The translations under genes and the position numbers were made by a program. Below the pieces are notes generated by a model. The model ran no database searches. It had not been told where the DNA came from and saw nothing but the letters and a program-made list of their open reading frames with translations. Source: Paramyrothecium sp. XJ0827 (Eukaryota > Ascomycota > Sordariomycetes > Hypocreales > Stachybotryaceae). From it: a DNA stretch of 64,000 bases. Shown here piece by piece: positions 45,948 through 57,296 of the stretch. Each line of letters opens with the position of its first letter. Positions within the stretch are counted from its first letter, which is position 1. Location: NCBI GenBank assembly GCA_020881915.1, contig JAJFPB010000012.1:806001-870000 (forward strand), given 5' to 3'.

Positions 45948-47673
45948 CTACTCGCTGCCACTCTCAGTGGTCTTTTCATTGTGTTCCACAGCCTTCTTGG
46001 AAACCTTCTGGAAGAAGGCCTCGTCTCTCTGCTCACGGTTGATGTAACCAGGAGGCGTCCACTTAGCGCTCTTCCAAGCCTTGAGATCAGGCTCGCTGTA
46101 CATGAGGTCGACGTGCTCCAGGCTGAGCATACGGGACTCGTAGAGGAAGAACCAAACGACGGCGGCAGCAAACAGGTTTGTACCGACAAAGACGAATCCA
46201 AACGCGTACGAGATCCCATCATTTGCCAGGGGCGACAGGAAACCAACCATAAAGTTGCCGAGCCAGTTTCCTGCCGTGGCCAGAGAGGCCTGCTTGGCAC
46301 GGGTTCGAAGAGGGAAGGTTTCTCCGGTGACGACCCAAGCCATAGGGCCCCATGTTCCAGCAAAGGACGCGATGTACATGCAGGCAGAGACGATCAAGAC
46401 GATGCCAACCGCTCGGCTGCCCTCGGGGTTGATAGCTGTTCCCACACTGGCAAAGACCAGCAGCCAAGCGGCCTGCCACAGAGCACCGAGGAACAGGGGC
46501 CAACGTCGTCCGTACTTCTCAACAACGTATAGGCCGTAGAACGTAGTGGCGACGTTGACAGCTCCCAGAATCAGTTGCGTCTGAATAGGATCCTCAATAC
46601 CGGCTGATTCGAAAATGGTAGATCCATAGTAAAAGAAGTAGTTGACACCAGCCCATTGCTGCAGGAACTGGATGCCAGTGCCGAGAAGAGTTCGGTAAAG
46701 GGTCTTGGGCACCTTGGCGCTCGTGGAGAAACACTCAAGCCAAGTTCCCTGGCCTTCGCGGCGCTCGCGCTTAATTACCTCCATCATCTCCTGCAGGTCT
46801 GCCTCGACCAGAGGATTGGAAGGATCGTGCTTGAGTCCACGAAGCCTAGCCATGGCCATTCTAGCTCCTTCCCAGTTATCTTGGCCTGCGAGCCAACGAG
46901 GGGATTCGGGTACGCAAAAGAGGCCGAGAGCAAGGGGGATCGAGAAAGCAATGCTAAGACCGATGACGACACGCCAAGAGACGCTTGAGTCCTGGACATT
47001 TCTAATACCGTAGTTGATGATATTGGAAACAAGAATGCCGATGGTGATCATAAGTTGGTATGAGCTCACGATGGCACCTCGGATCTCCTTTGGCGCAGAT
47101 TCAGACTGGAACAACGGAACGCCAACAGACACAACACCTAATCCCAGGCCTGCGATAAAGCGAGCGAATGTCATATGCAGCCAGCTGTTCATCGCGGCGA
47201 TCTGGACAGCGTTGCCGATGATGAAGACCGCAACGCCGGCCACGATGCTGCGACGTCGTCCCCACCAGTCACTCGTACTACAATATTTGTTAGGCGGCGC
47301 GGCATTTGGACCAGTGACTGAAAGCACTTACTAGGCACCCATCAATGCACCAATCAAGCACCCAATGCTCATGAGCGAGACGAGTGTCGACTGGATGATA
47401 GGGTCCCATGTCTTCGGCTTGCCGTCCTCCTGCTCAAACTGTGCGAATCGATTTCGGAAATCCGTAAACAGGAGCAAGCCTGAGATCTGACCGGTGTCGT
47501 AACCGAAAAGGAATCCTCCGATGGAAGTTGTTATGCCCAACAGGAGGGCTTCGGCACCGCAGTCGGCGCCGTTGATCTTGAAAGACCTAATGGGAGATGC
47601 ACGTTAGAACCTTTCCACGTCGACTGATGTCACACAATTGAGGAAACGGGAACACCTACTTCCTGCCCAGCAT
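45948..47673 (-). CDS. MFS sugar transporter (hexose/monosaccharide type)
   Basis: Exons 5' to 3': 47673-47660 (14 nt), 47586-47332, 47277-45948 (532 aa). The start MLGRK continues after splicing into SFKINGADCGAEALLLG and the first helix GGFLFGYDTGQISG, a sugar-porter hallmark. Further signatures are WWGRRRSIVAG, PESPRWLAGQ, QQWAGVNYFFYYGSTIF and GETFPLRTRAKQAS, in the normal order for a 12-helix transporter. The cytosolic tail is charged. The protein is plasma-membrane and probably a proton symporter or facilitator for hexoses. The 14-nt first exon is small but phase-correct and explains the conserved first helix. A TATA-like element lies about 90 bp upstream. Confidence 0.92.
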
Positions 47674-50600
47674 CTTGCCAAGTGTAGACGAAAGAAAAGG
47701 CACTTGATCGTGGATGAAGCTGTTCACCCGCAATGTTGGCAGCGAGGGACGGGCCCGACTTTGTATATATAACAGGCAGAAAAAACGTCACTCGTCCGGA
47801 GCCCCGGACTGTTTCAGAGCTTGAAGAGGCTTGCCTGCAGGGATTCGACAACCAAGACCGGGGGAGAGACAAAAGCGTCGAGGTAAGGGGAGCTCGAATG
47901 CGCGTGGTGAAAGCGCGGCCACGCCGAGGCGCATCGTTGCTTGGCAATCGTCATGAGTGGAGATCGTGAAAAAACAAGAAGAGCCGCGTGCGGCACTCAC
48001 CGAAATGACTTAAGCCCAGGGGTTGGCCAAAGCTAATTCAGGGCATGGAAAAATCTGGCCGATTGTGCCCGTCCATGTTGGTGAGGCAAGGTCGATAAAG
48101 TGGCTCTGCCACGGAGAAGGGCCGATGCTAGTGGCACCGCGGGAGGATGTGATGCACGCGATCTGGGTCAGGTAACAAGTTGGGCCCCTCTTTAAATAGC
48201 TTAGAATCAATGCGTAGCAGCATCCTGATTCGCAGCATCGTGCCGGGTTTAATGAAGTAGAGCCTCACTCAAAGAGGAAACACAGGTAAGCTTGAACCAC
48301 GAGCTTCAAGCTGATGAGCACACGCAAAAATGTATCTAGCAAAAAATTAGAAGGAAGAAGAGCAGGAGTTTGGCGCATCATTATTCGGGCAGAGTCCGGC
48401 CGTGCGTCCTGCCCTCTCAACTCGCGCGCCTTGGGATCGGTTTCGATTGGCACAAGTGTCTGTTGATCTTGACCAACATCATCTAGACCGCCACTACGCC
48501 CGACACGGCCTTGTGCTTAGCCTGTGGGGCCCGACGTTGAGCAGCGGGTACGGCTTGGCCTAGCACGACTCGCAAAGCCCTACCCATGACGAAGTTTGCA
48601 CGACCAAGTCGTCAACACCAAGAAGACGACGGACGGAGCCTCGGAAGGCCAGCCATCCCCACAGGGCCACACCCCATGGGACCTCCGAAGATGCCTTCTT
48701 TGCGACGGAGGAGAATGTGGGCGGCAGACCTTTTCCAATACCCCATTTACTCCGCGTGCGATTTTTTCTAGACCGTCATGCTGCAACTTGGCGTCGCTGC
48801 TGCTGCAAGGCCGGGGCCGGAGAAGAAAGGGGAATGGGACCACTCCAAAAAGTAACACCGAGTTGGCTCCTTGTCATCTGACTTCTTTACGCTACACGTC
48901 CCCACGGATTCCCCAGTGAAATGGTGAGCGAAGGAGATTGGAAATTTCGGAAACACAGCCCGGATCAGTGGTCAGTTATGCTGCTTACGAACTGCATGGC
49001 TTATTTCCACGTTGACATTACGGACACCGGCTGTACGGGATTGTCTGCAGAGATTTAGACTCCAACCTCTCATTAGTCTTATCACGATGCATAATCCTGC
49101 AGGATCCCCAAGTTCCACTTACCATCTCCCAATCGTGAACGGCACGGGCTTTCCTGTAACACCTCCACGTAGCATCTCCACAGGTTATCCCAAGATCAAA
49201 ACACTTCTCCAGATGCAGTGGGTCTGAGCACACATGCCCGCAAATTCTTGTCGAGTCTTTCCTGGAGTCTCTTCTGGAGAGTGCAACAGTCTCCGCCCGG
49301 GGAAACCGCGCATCTGGGTCGGATGAGGACCGGAACTGGAAAACTCTGTACCTTGAGTTGTGAGTGTTGAGAGATATACTGCTGGATAAGACCATGGCAA
49401 CGGCCTCCGAAACAGTATGGTGCTTCAACTTTTTCTCATTAATTTGATAGCTGTATCTTCCAAACCTTAGTTTATGTTTCCACACTTTTGTGAGGAAAAT
49501 CTTCGACAAATATTCGACCGCCAGAAGAAAAACGTTCTAAATATTTAACGATTTTCTAGTAGGTGCAAAATTGCTAATAAAAAGAAGAAAATGTAGGATG
49601 ACCCTAGTCAAATCCAACTCAAGGAGAAGCTATACATCGAAAATCAAAACCATGATTTCATTGGCAAGAAAAGCGACCTAAAAATGAGGATGGTAACAAG
49701 TGGATACACACAGACGAGGCCTAGGGTAGATGACTGCTGACAGCCGTTCAACTATATCATATCACTTATGCAAGAACTTACTTGCAGATGCTTCTGATTA
49801 TTGAAGTGCTTCTGCATGAATTACGTTCCTGTGTCTGATGAGCCTGGACAGTCTAGCCCCGGAACAACACATTGGCCCCCCTTGATAGGCCGCGGCGAGT
49901 CAAGCCAGTCAAACTGGGAGTACCGGAGATGCCCGACAAGTGATGACTACCTATGTTCACATGCGGCAATTGCGAGACGTGCCAGGTCTTCTGCTGCCTT
50001 GACATTACCTGGTTTGACTAGGTAGGTACAATAGGGGTAGGTTTTGGGTGTCTTTTCGAGAGGGAGGGATGGAGTCGCTGTGCAGCCAATTAAAATCAAC
50101 CTCGACCGTAGAATTGCACAAATTCGGTTTGACTTCGTCCGGAGATCATGGTGGGGACGGTGCGTTCTTCCTTGCCGTCCATTTGGTGAGCGCTTCTTGC
50201 GAAACATTGACACACTGCGGTTGCTAATTAATTTACATGCCTTCGAATATGGGCAGCAAACTTAACCAAGAAGGTGGGAATTCTTCTCTTATAACGGAAT
50301 TTGGCTCCCAGTCCACGAGGTATGGCACGCGTTGGTCTTCGCGTGCCACTGAGTTAACTGGGACACAAGTAAAAATGGAGAAAGCGCGATTGAATATAGA
50401 TATTTAGAAGGAAGTCACTGGAGTAGTAAGGAAGCGGTGAAATACAAGAATATCGCCGGGAACATCACGCTGTCTGGCCCTCACACAAGGATTGGAATCA
50501 TGCAATGGCACTCAGGAAAAAACCTGCGCGCGATGTCGTAATGCAGTGAATGATATAACTGCGCTGTCTCGTCGCTGTAGTCAAGGTGTCGGCCCCAGGC

Positions 50601-51487
50601 GGGCTGGGCGGACTGGCCCACGTAGACCGCGAAAACGTCTTCCTATTGCTTGAGGGAGTCTTGTGAGAGTATTTGCGGATGTATATGCATTTAGATCCTG
50701 GTGCAGGATAGAACTCGGTCACACGAGGAAGCTGGAGAAGATGCTGGATATTGGGGATACCATTCGTAAGCATCAATCGTGCGGGCTAATGTCATTGCGT
50801 TAGCAATCGCGTCTACGTTATCTGGAAAGAACGTGTCGCCGAAAGGATTGTCGTGGCTTTTCTGGGGCATGCCAAGCTGCGCGAGTTTCTGAAGCTGTGC
50901 CCTTAGTCATGTCGCTGGGTGGCCAAGCGAACAGCCAAGTTGCGCAAAGGGCCTTGGGTCGGCGACGATCGTGGAAGACACGCTTTTCTCAACGCATGGC
51001 AGAGGATGGAATGCGCTGGCAGTAGAATTACATGCTGGGAAATATCAGACGATTGCATAGCATGAGGCAATGCATCGTCACAGATGGCAGCACCAGCAAG
51101 AGTTCATCAAAGCCAGGTGATCAGAGGCTCAAAGTGCTCGAGGATGGCGATTTGAGGGACGAGAACAAACGAGTACGACATAAGAAAGGCATGGAGTGCA
51201 CCACCAAGTTTCAATTAAGTCACAAGACGCAGGCCCGCCTGTCAAACCGCGGGATCGGCCCAAATCACCTGATGCAAATCCCGACAACAGGCCGACGACG
51301 TTTGCCAGCCGTTCCGTCAAAGTGCCAGCTGGCCAGGCCCAAAAGCCCTTGTGACCATTTGCCTCTTGCTTGTTTACCGTGTTCATTTGTTATTGTTTAT
51401 CTCTTACATCGCCACATATCCTCCGACGTGATACGATCCCCTCAACAGCCAACTTCATCACATCGTCAGCTTGCCCGCGTTCTATCT
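47674..51487. other. Gene-poor region, 3.8 kb
   Basis: Promoter of the sugar transporter on the left and of the unknown gene at 51488 on the right. In between I found only short frames without motifs. The 48400-48900 part is GC-rich, while 49500-50000 is more AT-rich. No terminal repeats or transposase remnants were noticed by eye. Confidence 0.5.
47764..47771 (-). promoter_or_regulatory. TATA-like element of the sugar-transporter gene
   Basis: TATATATA reads the same on both strands and lies about 91 bp upstream of the ATG at 47673. Confidence 0.5.
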
Positions 51488-52123
51488 ATGCCGTCCTTCA
51501 TTGTACCCGCCTCGACTCACCGTTTCCGTTCGAAGGACAAGCAGTTCGAGGAGCTTGTGCAACGGCCCCTCAATCGCCGCGCGCCCTTCTTAGAATACGC
51601 GGGCTACCGTAGACTCATCCAGCTCTACGGGTCCGAAGCCAACTTCAGAAAAGAGCTGAAGGCGAACGCGGAGCGCTTGCACGCGTTCTTCACGAGAAAC
51701 GGCGACCTCAAGGCAAACTTCCGTCGTCTTGTAAACGCCGAAGGGTACGACTGGGAGAACGGCTCCACCGATACTGAGACCTGGGTGTACGCGTCCAGAC
51801 CTCAACACTCGTCCACAAGCACGCTTCGGTTCACGACACGGGATAACTTTGGCGAGAGGCGTACATTCTCTCCTGTTCCTTACCAGCCCCACACCAACTC
51901 ACGCAAGCCACTCCAACGAGGCTCCTCCATCGAAGCCTCAGATATGGCACCGCCAGCACTCGCCATCAAGCGCGGCCCCGACGGGCGCTTTCTGCCTTCT
52001 ACCGCCTCTGGCACCGGCAACAAGTCGGGCGCAAAGAAGAGGGTACCCATTCGGGCCGCCCGCGTCACTGGTAATCCTCTTCCACCAGTCGGTCTGCCGC
52101 CAAACCCTCTGGCTCTAGTCTAG
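51488..52123 (+). CDS. Unknown protein, or first exon of a longer gene
   Basis: A 211-codon frame from the ATG at 51488 to a TAG at 52121. The N-terminal half is charged and helical (FRSKDKQFEELVQRPLNRR, YRRLIQLYGSEANFRKELKANAERLHAFF), and the rest is low-complexity and basic (SGTGNKSGAKKRVPIRAARV). No domain was recognised. The next open stretch (52124-52576) is in the same reading frame, so the TAG may be intronic. A possible intron 52043-52123 (81 nt, GTACCC donor, TCTAG acceptor) or 52043-52168 (126 nt) would join them, but the donor is weak. The basic stretch suggests a nucleic-acid-binding or nuclear protein. Confidence 0.5.
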   Translation: MPSFIVPASTHRFRSKDKQFEELVQRPLNRRAPFLEYAGYRRLIQLYGSEANFRKELKANAERLHAFFTRNGDLKANFRRLVNAEGYDWENGSTDTETWVYASRPQHSSTSTLRFTTRDNFGERRTFSPVPYQPHTNSRKPLQRGSSIEASDMAPPALAIKRGPDGRFLPSTASGTGNKSGAKKRVPIRAARVTGNPLPPVGLPPNPLALV

Positions 52124-52168
52124 ACTCTCGCCACGTTTGTTCGAATTACGCGTGCCGTGATCGGCCAG

Positions 52169-52576
52169 ATGGATGATCCCTCTATGCACCTCACTGCCGA
52201 CACACGCAAGGACATAAAGGATGTGTACGATTGGATTGGGGGCGTCAGTGCTGTGAAAGCCTACGAGACACGCCTCACCAGCGAGCAGGGCCGCCGCAAC
52301 ATTAATCAAATCGAGTCCGACGAGGATGATGAGCTGGAAATCATAGAGGCACGACCCACGAAACGCTCTCGTCTCAACCCACTCTTCCCACCCTGGACAA
52401 GAGAAGATGCTTTCGACTCTCGCCATCTCAACACCTCTCTTTCATCCAACGAAGCCTCGCGCACGGCTGTCGGCCGAGGCTCATCATCTTTCACAGATGA
52501 TTTCTTTGCCGTATCGGAGGAGAGCAAAGCGCCTACTGTTGATTCCAGCTACATCCTTCCATCCAACCCAGCATAA
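52169..52576 (+). CDS. Unknown protein, or 3' exon of the preceding gene
   Basis: A 135-codon frame with ATG at 52169, open upstream to the TAG at 52121 and in frame with the preceding ORF. It contains DTRKDIKDVYDWIGGVSAVKAYE, an acidic run (ESDEDDELEIIEAR) and a basic nuclear-signal-like stretch (PTKRSRLNP). The mix of acidic and basic patches fits a nuclear protein. Whether it is a separate gene or an exon of the gene at 51488 cannot be decided from the sequence. Confidence 0.45.
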   Translation: MDDPSMHLTADTRKDIKDVYDWIGGVSAVKAYETRLTSEQGRRNINQIESDEDDELEIIEARPTKRSRLNPLFPPWTREDAFDSRHLNTSLSSNEASRTAVGRGSSSFTDDFFAVSEESKAPTVDSSYILPSNPA

Positions 52577-53090
52577 TCCAATACGGGGCACTGGACACCA
52601 CCGTAACACTACCTTTATCCTTGCGGAAGAAATCAAGTATTGTATGTTTCTTCCGTGTTTCTAGCACCTGGACTTGATCGCACCCATCACGAATGTCCGG
52701 CTCACGTTCTGATGTTGGACTTGCGAGACTGTAACTATTGTTGTACTACCTCGGGGGAGACAAAACGGACATAGCAGAAGTGGAATAGTAATGTAACAAC
52801 AATACACCCACGTGAGTGCCTATCATTTCAGTGTTGGCTTGTGCCTGCTCGATACCTGCCTTCCCACATATTTACTGAGGCAAGCAAGCCACTTCAATAA
52901 GGCTAGAGATGAATGTCTTTAGGGACGAAGCAATGCAACCATTTTGTAAGGGCAATACTGACGCGGACATAGCGTGAACACGTCTTGCTGTAACGAACTC
53001 ACGTGCGAAATGCTAGGAAAAATTCTCTTGCCTTAAGTCTATCGATGGCTAAAATTTCTATAAGCTGTGAAGTATACTTTGCTACTCCAT
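52577..53090. other. Convergent 3' region, 0.5 kb
   Basis: Non-coding between the unknown gene and the rhodopsin-like gene. No element was seen. Confidence 0.5.
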
Positions 53091-54556
53091 CTATCTAGTG
53101 TCTTCGCTTTTGAATTGCATCTCCACGGTCCTGCTCACAGTGATGCCCGCTTGGTCTTGATGTTGATTTTGATTCCAACTCTCGCTTGCATTTACCTCGG
53201 GCTGCTCTTTGACAAGTTCGTCCTCTGAATCATTTCGCTTGCTCTGCGTTCCCCCAACTATATTAGTCGTTATGTGGCTTTGCTGCGTTCGTCGGCTTCG
53301 ACCGTACGGGAGAGATGATAGTTCCTGCGGATAGTGGTAGTTTGAGCCGGTGCCGGCGGTGGACATGTGTCCAAGGATAACCTTTCGGAGTGCTGCAAAC
53401 GTGTGAGCATTCATCGCCGTCAGAGGGATCGGAGGAAACGTACGTGGGAGACAGGTGGCAATGATTGCGATGGCGGTTTCAATCATGGACACCGTGCATG
53501 TCAACATGGTTTCGTTCCGCTTCGAGTAATACGCGCGGATAACTGTAAAGCGTCATTAGTAACTTGTCGCTTCTAGGAGTGGGCTATGGTTATACGTACT
53601 GCTAGCAACAACGACAAAGAATCCCAGAGCGAAGACGCCAATCACGCCCAGCTTCACCCTAGGCTTCATCTGAAGCTTAAGCACCATAGATATCGGCAAG
53701 CTGATGACTATAGGTTGACCTGTTAGGTACGTTTAAGTCGACGGCGTGTACTTCCACTTACTGAGAACATCACTACCAATGTTGACTGAAGGGCATGTCG
53801 TGTTAGTGCATCGTGGTTCATCAAGCCTTTCGCTAGAACAGTATACATACGTAGGATGGTAATCCAGTAATTAATTTCGGCGTTCGTCGGGTCGCATTGG
53901 ACTAGCATTGTGTCAATTCAAGGCCAGGGATCGGTGAAGTGACTAGAACAAACGTACAGTCCGGATCCTGGGACCATCTCTTGCTGTGCGGGAAGCACTG
54001 GAAGATGATGTGGAAAATAATTAGAGTCCACGCCGCGCCTAAGAAGCCTAGTACCACGTCGTAGATGACTTGAAGCTTGGTTGCTGGCGCCGCTAGTCGC
54101 TTGTAGAACAAGACCAGCGCAACTTTGATAGCCCATAATGACGTGACGTAGAGAATCGATCCTGGCACAATCATCTTGACGTGGATGAGCTTCACGTTCC
54201 GCCGATGCATCCGAGAAGAGGGCTCACCTTCATGATGCGGATGAAGTTCTCGCGGCTGGCAGTCCCAATGGAGGCCATGCCCCAATTCCACATCAGTTGC
54301 TGAATGATCAGGTCCCCGATCAGACAGCATATTGACAGAATAATCATTCCATCTTCGATCGCGAGCTTTCCAAAGGTCCTCGCGCGGACCCAGAGTCGGG
54401 CGGCGACGAACAGGGCGGCGACGGCGGTGCAGATATACCAGGACACCTAGCGAATGCGGCCGTCAGTATTGGACGTGCTCTGCCGTCGGCCTGGTCGTCC
54501 TCGGTTTGAGGAAGAGAGGATTCGAAACTCACCACTTGCCCAAGGCCTTCCGCCAT
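53091..54556 (-). CDS. Fungal rhodopsin-like (PTH11/SAT4-type) seven-helix membrane protein
   Basis: Exons 5' to 3': 54556-54533, 54446-54228, 54174-53958, 53901-53851, 53785-53762, 53707-53600, 53542-53444, 53392-53091 (347 aa). All seven introns are 48-106 nt with canonical borders and compatible phases; the fifth exon is only 24 nt. The helices follow in the expected order: WYICTAVAALFVAARLWVR, GMIILSICCLIGDLIIQQ, ILYVTSLWAIKVALVLFYKRL, FLGAAWTLIIFHIIFQCFP, NYWITILLNIGSDVLIISLPI, GVIGVFALGFFVVVAS and AIAIIATCLPPLRKVILG. These match the fungal rhodopsin domain common in PTH11-like proteins. There is no N-terminal CFEM domain. The C-terminal tail of about 80 residues is polar and cytosolic. 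Members can act as surface sensors, but for most the ligand is unknown. Confidence 0.88.
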
Positions 54557-55376
54557 GGTGATTGTTGTGCTTGCAGCTGGTGCAGGATCGTTGTTAATGC
54601 AGCATAAGGGAAAAAAGCCACGCAGGGTGGGCACGCGGATATGGGAATCCTCTCAGTAATATTGGGTCGATCTCTCCAAGATGGAACACTCCGCTACCCA
54701 TGTTTCTTGATCTCGAGTTCCCTGCAGTAGCTTGAAAAGATGCTAAATTAGCAGCCCGCCGTCACCTCTGGGGCATCCTTGTCAAAGTACGCGGGTGAAG
54801 ACGCTACCACGGCAAATACGAAGCCGCCCCCGACGAGTTGATTGATTGAACGAACGGAACGGCCGCAGGGCAGGCAGAAGATGGCTGCCTACAAATGTCC
54901 TCATACCACCGCTAGCTCCGGGTATTCTCTGGCATGGAACTGTGGACTCAATGCCGCCCAACGAGGCCTGAGACTAAGCAAAGTCTAAGCCCTTCGCGCC
55001 GATTTAGCGGCGACTAGGGGATGAAAAGATCCGCTAAGGTATGAGCTAGAGGGAGGCATTACTATAGTATGTCCATCGTTGCCATCCATGGCCATGCTTG
55101 CGCACCGTGCGCGGCACTTGGGCGGACCTCACCTGAGCCCTTACAGCCCGGAAGCGGCGTCCCGGCGGTTCCATCCGATTTCTTTCTTCTCTCTTTTCCC
55201 CTTTTTCCATTACTATTACTGCACGAAACAGAAGTTCGCTCGCCAACCCTTTATTTTCCTGTCGAGCTCAGGGGGCAGCTGAAACCAGACGTCCCGGGCA
55301 CGCTGTTTTGTGTGTTGATCTTGACCCTTTTCTGCAACAAATCGATCGCCACCAGTGCAAGAGGATCTTCGCAAAG
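54557..55376. other. Divergent intergenic region, 0.8 kb
   Basis: Shared upstream region of the rhodopsin-like gene and the second carboxylesterase. A T/C-rich leader at 55160-55260 precedes the esterase. No TATA box was recognised. Confidence 0.5.
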
Positions 55377-57296
55377 ATGGGTCTGGCCACGCCTCTGTCG
55401 AAAGTCACTGCATTGGCCCTGGCTGCCTCGTGCCTCACCTGCACGACATACGCGGCGCCAGCCACATGCTCAAGCTCCGCCGCCCCCAGCGTTGCTCTTC
55501 CGCAGGGCGCTGTTCAAGGTTTCCGCGACGACTCCTGCAATCGTGTCTTCCTCGGCGTCCCTTTCGCGGACACTACTGGCGGGAAGAACCGGTACGTTCT
55601 CGTGCTTGTTTCTATTCATGTTTCCATTTAACCTTCTTCCGCCTTTCCCCTTTGGTGGCTCGTTTACCGGCAAAACGTGTGCCACACTTGTTTAGTTCAT
55701 CATGCTGAGTGTCCGTTTGTTAGATGGCTGCCACCGCAAGAGGTTCCCAAGTCCACCTCGACGCTCCAGGCCACGTCGTACGGCCCAACATGCCCTCAGG
55801 CTATCTCGGGGACCCTGTTCAGCCAGCAGGGCGAGGATTGCCTGAACCTTAACATATGGGCCCCTGCTGAGGGTAAGGACCTGCCGGTACGTACTCATCA
55901 CTTCATGGCCACCACTTAATCGAGTTTGGTGATCTCATATGACGTTAGGTCTTTGTCTACATGTATGGTGGTGCTATGGTCACCGGCTCAAACAGCAACC
56001 CGCAGATTCAAGGCAACAACTTTGCTCGCAATGGCGTAGTTTACGTCAACTTCAACACTCGTGAGAGCATCTTCGCTTCGCCCTACTCGGCCGAGCTTGA
56101 GAGCGACGAGGAGTCTCAGAACTTCAGCATCTTGGACGTCGAGAAGGCCTTGGAGTGGATCCACGATAACATCCATGGTAAGACCCGAGTGTCGTTATGA
56201 GTCTATTGACGGGAAACACACAATGCTAATCCATCATCCCCCCTATGTGCAGCGTTTGGAGGCAATCCTGAGCACATTGTCTTTGGCGGGCATTCGTCGG
56301 GCAGTGTCCAGGTCGACCATTACCTGTGGAACAACCCCTCAACCTTCCTCAAGGGCGCAGTCCAGATGAGCGCCAATGCTCTCTCCGGTCCAGCCTACGC
56401 CCCGAAGAATCTCGCTCTCGATGTTGTCGCTGCCGAGGTCGGCTGCCCCACCGGCAAGGGACAGCTGGACTGCCTCCGTCAGGTTGACGTGTATGCATTC
56501 CAGACGGCCAACTTCAACTCTACCTACAACACCTGGTTCACCCCTGTCATTGACGACATTACCCGCCACTCCGATTATGCTGCTCGTCTCAAGGCAGGGC
56601 AGTATGCCTCTCACGTGCCGCTGCTGACTGGAACATCGAATGGTGAAGGTACCATCTTCAGCCTTGTTTATGGAGCTGAGAACTCCAACTTCTCCACATG
56701 GATCAACACCTTCAATGCAGATAGCGCTCACATTCCTGACTGCGCGCTTCTCCCCGCCTATCCAGCGGGTGACTTTGCCAGCGAGTCCCTTCGCAGCGGC
56801 ACCCAGTACGGAGATGCCCGCTTCAACTGCCCTGTGGACTACCTCCTCGACCTTCGCAGCAGCTCCCAGGATACCTGGGCTTATCGATTCTTCGGCGCCT
56901 ATGACAACGTTGTTGGTCCCCCTGGTACCGCCCCGACTCATGGAACCGAGGTGCCTTTCTTCCACGGCGGCAACGAGTGTTTTTCCGCTCTCGACAACGT
57001 CACTGCGGCTCAACAGGCGCTGGCTGACTCCATCCACGGCTGGTTTGTGCAGTGGATCAAGAACCCTGCTGTTGGACCTGGCTGGGACAAAGTCAGCCCG
57101 GTCTCAGGTGAACTGGTGAAGCTGGGTGTTCCCGGCGACGAGCTTTCTCTCCTGAAAGGTTCTACATCCGACTTCAATGCTCGTTGCCAAAAGGTAAACT
57201 TGTCTACAAACCTCTTTCTTTTCTTCTTCGCTAATGCTCTTCCAGGTTTACAACCCCAGGTTCCCCAAGTACCCAGTCGTCCAATCTCCCTTGTAG
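55377..57296 (+). CDS. Secreted type-B carboxylesterase-like protein with GHSSG elbow
   Basis: Exons: 55377-55591, 55724-55886, 55949-56177, 56253-57193, 57246-57296 (532 aa), all joins in phase. The signal peptide is about residues 1-26 (ALALAASCLTCTTYA). Family landmarks are GAVQGFRDDSCNRVFLGVPFA, GEDCLNLNIWAP, VFVYMYGGAMVTGS and FGGNPEHIVFGGHSSGSVQ. The nucleophile elbow is GHSSG (Ser near 217) instead of the usual GESAG; the fold and the Ser remain. The oxyanion glycines read YMYGGA where most family members have VWIHGG. A GTSNGEG segment and THGTEVPF are candidate sites for the acidic and histidine residues. It is probably extracellular and hydrolyses esters, with changed specificity or reduced activity possible. 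Confidence 0.88.

Noticed and set aside
51032..51487. N-terminal extension of the unknown gene to the ATG at 51032
   Set aside because: The extension reads like untranslated sequence, while the ATG at 51488 starts the well-organised coding part.
56339..57037. 232-codon minus-strand frame
   Set aside because: It is antisense to the main exon of the second carboxylesterase.
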